From the NCBI GenBank assembly GCA_021776195.1, contig JAJFGK010000139.1, forward strand, positions 13,755 to 77,754: 64,000 nt of DNA, in the 5' to 3' direction. The notes below the pieces were generated by a model. The model was given only the letters and a program-made list of their open reading frames with translations, was not told where the DNA came from and did no database searches. The position numbers and the translations under genes were made by a program. Source of the stretch: Kiloniellaceae bacterium. Lineage in GTDB: Bacteria > Pseudomonadota > Alphaproteobacteria > Kiloniellales > Kiloniellaceae. The stretch's first letter is position 1; every line of letters starts with the position of its first letter. This document shows, piece by piece, positions 61,341 to 64,000 of this stretch.

Positions 61341-62048
61341 ATGAACGTATCTGGCAAGAAAGCCGTCGTCTTCGGCGGCACATCGGGCATTGGTCTGGCA
61401 ACGACCAAGATGCTGGCCGAAGCCGGCGCGACGGTCACGGCAATCAGCCGCGATCCTGCCAAGGCGGGTCCGGTCCCCGCGAATGTGACGACCCAGTCCT
61501 GCGATGTCCTGGACGGGGCCGCCGTCGCGGCGCTGCTGGACGACCTGGCACCGTTCGATATCCTGGTGAGCGCCGCGACCGGCGGCGGCCGCGCGATCGG
61601 GCCGTTTCTCGAGATGGACATGGAGGGCTACAAGGCATCCTTCGACAAGCTCTGGGGCTACGCGAACGTTGTCAGATACGGCGCAGGACATGTGGCAGAT
61701 GGTGGTTCCATCACACTGGTTTCGGGCGCGCCGGCGCGGAACTGCCAGCCCGGGCAGATTGCGCTTTCCTCGGTCGGCGGCGCGGTCGAGGCGATGGTGC
61801 GGGCGGCGGCCCGCGAAATGGCACCGCGCATCCGTATCAACGTTGTGTCACCTGGCGTTATCGATACACCCATGGTTCCCCTGCAGGGCGCCGAGCGGGA
61901 TGCGCTTTACAAAAAGATGACCCAGAACAACCTGATCCCGCGCGCCGGCACCGCAGACGAAGTGGCCGAGGGTATCTTGTTTGTGATCAAGAACGGTTTT
62001 GTCACCGGCACGACCGTGGACGTCGACGGCGGATGGCTGTTGGGTTGA
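61341..62048 (+). CDS. SDR-family protein lacking the YxxxK catalytic pair
   Basis: A 235-residue Rossmann protein with cofactor loop FGGTSGIG (11-18), D55 (CDVLDG) and Ser S128 (LVSGAP). Where Tyr-x-x-x-Lys is expected the sequence reads IALSSVGGAVEAM, with neither residue. The C-terminus VTGTTVDVDGGWLLG is normal. It may bind NAD(P) without classical oxidoreductase chemistry, or use other residues. The base composition is slightly lower in GC than its neighbours. Confidence 0.83.
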   Translation: MNVSGKKAVVFGGTSGIGLATTKMLAEAGATVTAISRDPAKAGPVPANVTTQSCDVLDGAAVAALLDDLAPFDILVSAATGGGRAIGPFLEMDMEGYKASFDKLWGYANVVRYGAGHVADGGSITLVSGAPARNCQPGQIALSSVGGAVEAMVRAAAREMAPRIRINVVSPGVIDTPMVPLQGAERDALYKKMTQNNLIPRAGTADEVAEGILFVIKNGFVTGTTVDVDGGWLLG

Positions 62049-62159
62049 CTCCACCGCACGAGCCCCAGGGGTGTCTTGCGATGAGTTCGCGAGATGCCCT
62101 GGGCGGGCTTGCGTCGGAAAAGTGCTGAAACGGGCGCACGGACAGGATCGGACCCGATT

Positions 62160-62855
62160 ATGACGAAGCTCCACTATTTCAAGGGACGCGGACGGGCCGA
62201 GACAACGCGCTGGATGCTGGCTGTCAATCAGATCGCGTTTGAAAACGTATCGATCGAGACGCCCGAAGCGCTCGCCGCATTGCGTGCTTCCGGCAAGCTG
62301 CCGTTCGATCAGATGCCATTGCTGGAGATCGAAGGTCTGAAGTTGAGCCAATCGAGTGCCATGATCCGCTATCTGGCGCGGCTTGGCGGCTTTTATGGCC
62401 AGAGCGATACCGATGCGGTCTGGTGCGATATGATCGCAGGCGCAGCGGCTGACTTTGCCGAGGCGCCGATGCAGGCGGCGTTTCAAGCGACCGATGAAAT
62501 TGCCGTGGCGTCTCTGCGCACGCGGTTCAGTAAGTTCGGCCCCAGGTTCGAGGCGCGGCTGGCCGAAAGTGGCTCGGGTTGCTGTGTCGGCGCGGGTCTG
62601 ACCTTCGCCGATGTCGTCTTGGCCGAGGCGCTGAGCGCCTATCTGGACTGGTGCCCGGACATTCTTGCGGGCACACCCCTGCTGGACGCTTTGCACCAGC
62701 GCGTATCAAACGAACCCGGAATAGCCAGCTATCTGCGCTCGGCACGGCGCTTTCCGAAGGCGGGTGACGAATATGTAATTGACCTTGCCAGAGTCCTGCG
62801 GCGAGGGTTGCCGCCCCATATGTCCGATCCAAATCGGTTCGTACCCGCGTCGTAA
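62160..62855 (+). CDS. Glutathione S-transferase, alpha/mu/sigma-like
   Basis: A 231-residue GST. MTKLHYFKGRGRAETTRWML with its Tyr6 and GRGRAE turn is the signature of the Tyr-type alpha/pi/mu/sigma classes, otherwise mainly animal. QMPLLEIEGLKLSQSSAMIRYLAR gives the cis-Pro and the QSxA(I)-RY glutathione site. Most bacterial GSTs are beta- or theta-like with Cys or Ser, so this is less usual. The ribosome-binding site is weak. The SDR gene lies 111 bases upstream. Confidence 0.83.
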   Translation: MTKLHYFKGRGRAETTRWMLAVNQIAFENVSIETPEALAALRASGKLPFDQMPLLEIEGLKLSQSSAMIRYLARLGGFYGQSDTDAVWCDMIAGAAADFAEAPMQAAFQATDEIAVASLRTRFSKFGPRFEARLAESGSGCCVGAGLTFADVVLAEALSAYLDWCPDILAGTPLLDALHQRVSNEPGIASYLRSARRFPKAGDEYVIDLARVLRRGLPPHMSDPNRFVPAS

Positions 62856-62967
62856 ACCGAACCTGCGAACAATCTAGCACCCGCGAATTCCGGCCAAGAG
62901 TGGTAGACTTCGGCCCCGTCACCGAACTGTCCGAGATTGCCCCGCCCGATCAATGAAAGGTACCTTT

Positions 62968-63678
62968 ATGTCCGACCCGCAGCGCTGGTTCGATCCCGCT
63001 CACGTCGCCGGCTGGGATGACAATCCCGGGCGCAACAATCCGACCCGGGCCGAACAGATCGACATCGTGGCGGACCTCGCGGTCGCCGGCTGGCGGCCCG
63101 GCAGCGCGATCATCGACTTTGCCTGCGGCACCGGCCATCTGGTCGAGGCGATCTGCGCACGCCACCCGGAAGTCCGGGTGGTCGGCGTCGACTACTCGCC
63201 ACAGGTGTTGGAAACAGCAAAGACGCGGCTATCGGCCTACGGCGACAGGGTCACCCTGGCCCAGGCCGACCTGACCGCGCTGGCCGATGCGGAACTGCCG
63301 GCGCAAGACTGTACGGTGGCGCTCTGCACCCAGTCCTTTCATCACTTCCAGGACGACGAGAAGCGCCGCCAGATCGCGGCCATTCGCACCCGCCTCCAGC
63401 CCGGTGGGCTCCTGATCGTACAGGATCGCTTCGAGCTGCCGGGGTCGGGTCTCTTCGACTGCTACCAGGCTCTCTGGCGCCGCCAGGAACGCGTCCATGG
63501 CGTGACGGTGAACGACGAGTCCGTCCCGGACCCGGACGCGCCCCAGGGCCCGGATATCGAGAAGGCCGCGGCCCTGCCCTGGTTCCTGGAGACCCTGCGC
63601 GAGAACGGATTCGAGGCCGCCTGCCTCCACCTCCACGGCACCCGCGGCGTGGTGGTCGGGCGCAAGCGGGCCACTTAA
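62968..63678 (+). CDS. Class I SAM-dependent methyltransferase
   Basis: A 236-residue Rossmann-like methyltransferase. Motif I is IIDFACGTGHLVEAI, the acidic end of strand 2 is VVGVDYSPQVLE, motif II/III is in VALCTQSFHHFQD and PGGLLIVQDRFEL. An AAAGG site supports the ATG at 62968; an ATG at 62953 is possible. The HHF after motif II is common in small-molecule O/C-methyltransferases. The substrate is unknown. Confidence 0.85.
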   Translation: MSDPQRWFDPAHVAGWDDNPGRNNPTRAEQIDIVADLAVAGWRPGSAIIDFACGTGHLVEAICARHPEVRVVGVDYSPQVLETAKTRLSAYGDRVTLAQADLTALADAELPAQDCTVALCTQSFHHFQDDEKRRQIAAIRTRLQPGGLLIVQDRFELPGSGLFDCYQALWRRQERVHGVTVNDESVPDPDAPQGPDIEKAAALPWFLETLRENGFEAACLHLHGTRGVVVGRKRAT

Positions 63679-63683
63679 GACCG

Positions 63684-63719
63684 GGCCAAGCCGCCGCGTC
63701 GTCCCGGACGGGGCCCGGC
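63684..63719 (+). repeat. 36-bp direct repeat, copy 1
   Basis: GGCCAAGCCGCCGCGTC followed by GTCCCGGACGGGGCCCGGC. It recurs at 63871-63906 with one base changed, in the gene-free end of the window (63679-64000). Confidence 0.75.
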
Positions 63720-63732
63720 AGGCCGGTCGGGT

Positions 63733-63790
63733 GTGGAAAAGGGGACTGGCTCGTTTTGCCGTGGCAAAAGGTGCCTGTCCCCTTTTCCAC
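63733..63790. repeat. Large nested hairpin with AAAAGGGGAC/GTCCCCTTTT arms
   Basis: Perfect 14-bp arms GTGGAAAAGGGGAC (63733-63746) and GTCCCCTTTTCCAC (63777-63790) enclose an inner TTTTGCC/GGCAAAA hairpin. This resembles the REP-like hairpins associated with IS200-type RAYT transposases. It is downstream of the methyltransferase and could also terminate its transcript. Confidence 0.7.
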
Positions 63791-63870
63791 TTGTAGGCGA
63801 TGACAGCGCGGCCGCGGCGAGTGAGGGGACTGGCAGCTCTTCGCGGATGCGTCCACGCTACCCAAAGGCA

Positions 63871-63906
63871 GGGCCAAGCCGCCGCGTCATCCCGGACGGG
63901 GCCCGG
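63871..63906 (+). repeat. 36-bp direct repeat, copy 2
   Basis: Same sequence as 63684-63719 with A instead of G at one position. It opens into the larger palindromic element that follows. Confidence 0.75.
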
Positions 63907-63996
63907 CCTTGGGCCGGGAACCGAGCCGGGATCTTGGGGCCCGCCTCGTTCTGGCCGAGATCCCGGCTCAGGGCTACGCCCTGTCCGGGATGACGC
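63883..63996. repeat. Palindromic element with 14-bp GCGTCATCCCGGAC/GTCCGGGATGACGC ends
   Basis: Perfect terminal inverted repeats (63883-63896 and 63983-63996) enclose CCTTGGGCCGGGAACCGAGCCGGGATC and GATCCCGGCTCAGGG-type arms. It is the same family as 43057-43154. No gene is seen in 63679-64000. Confidence 0.75.
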
Positions 63997-64000
63997 GCTG

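Overview
This window is high-GC bacterial chromosome. The GC-rich codon use, the gene content (TauD/PhyH dioxygenases, CaiB-type CoA transferases, choline dehydrogenase, a Rieske oxygenase of the quaternary-amine type, a Tad-pilus-like protein, the ligase-associated Lhr/PdeM pair) and the dispersed intergenic hairpins fit an alphaproteobacterium, most likely a Rhodospirillales-type marine or soil heterotroph. No rRNA, tRNA, CRISPR array, integrase or complete insertion sequence was seen.

Layout. 1-4.1 kb: start of a GNAT acetyltransferase, an exported SH3 protein, a gamma-butyrobetaine-hydroxylase-like dioxygenase, and an internally deleted aldehyde dehydrogenase coupled to a hydratase-2 gene. 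4.2-12.6 kb: two serine hydrolases, a TadG-like protein with a near-consensus promoter, a TetR regulator with two palindromic operators shared with a membrane protein, an amidohydrolase, and a Popeye-type cyclic-nucleotide-binding membrane protein. 12.6-16.7 kb: an SDR pair, then two neighbouring proteins sharing an unnamed helical domain, one carrying a peptidoglycan-binding domain, then a NIPSNAP protein. 16.7-23.4 kb: an aldo/keto reductase, a PfpI/XRE-cupin operon, and a run of cupin, enolase-superfamily, VOC, GlcG, PNPOx and thiol-dioxygenase-like genes. A GTTTCCCAA motif links the XRE-cupin operon promoter to the promoter of the nearby cupin gene.

23.6-35.1 kb: an acyl-CoA dehydrogenase/NDP-forming acyl-CoA synthetase operon, rhodanese, LysR with a divergent permease, and a complete Dpp/Opp-type ABC importer. 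35.3-44.1 kb: a DUF1932 dehydrogenase, a membrane class III adenylate cyclase, a SprA-like protein that has lost part of its zinc motif, the lhr-pdeM repair pair, a DUF1203 protein and psuG. 44.1-51 kb: amidase, betA, a HAD phosphatase, and a large protein that looks like the small and large subunits of N,N-dimethylformamidase fused into one chain. 51-64 kb: a second 2OG dioxygenase operon, a CoA-transferase/MaoC/TauD operon, a thioesterase/class V aminotransferase operon divergent from a Rieske oxygenase, two GSTs, a class III aminotransferase, a decayed cupin gene, an SDR without YxxxK, a methyltransferase, and a repeat-rich end.

Together the genes suggest a nutrient-scavenging lifestyle centred on methylated amines, amides and CoA thioesters: an oligopeptide-type importer, amidases/formamidase, BetA, butyrobetaine- and carnitine-type oxygenases, CoA transferases, hydratases and thioesterases. 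The main anomalies are the formamidase fusion, the paired helical-domain proteins, the Popeye protein, two genes that kept both ends but lost their middles, and several families of intergenic palindromes.
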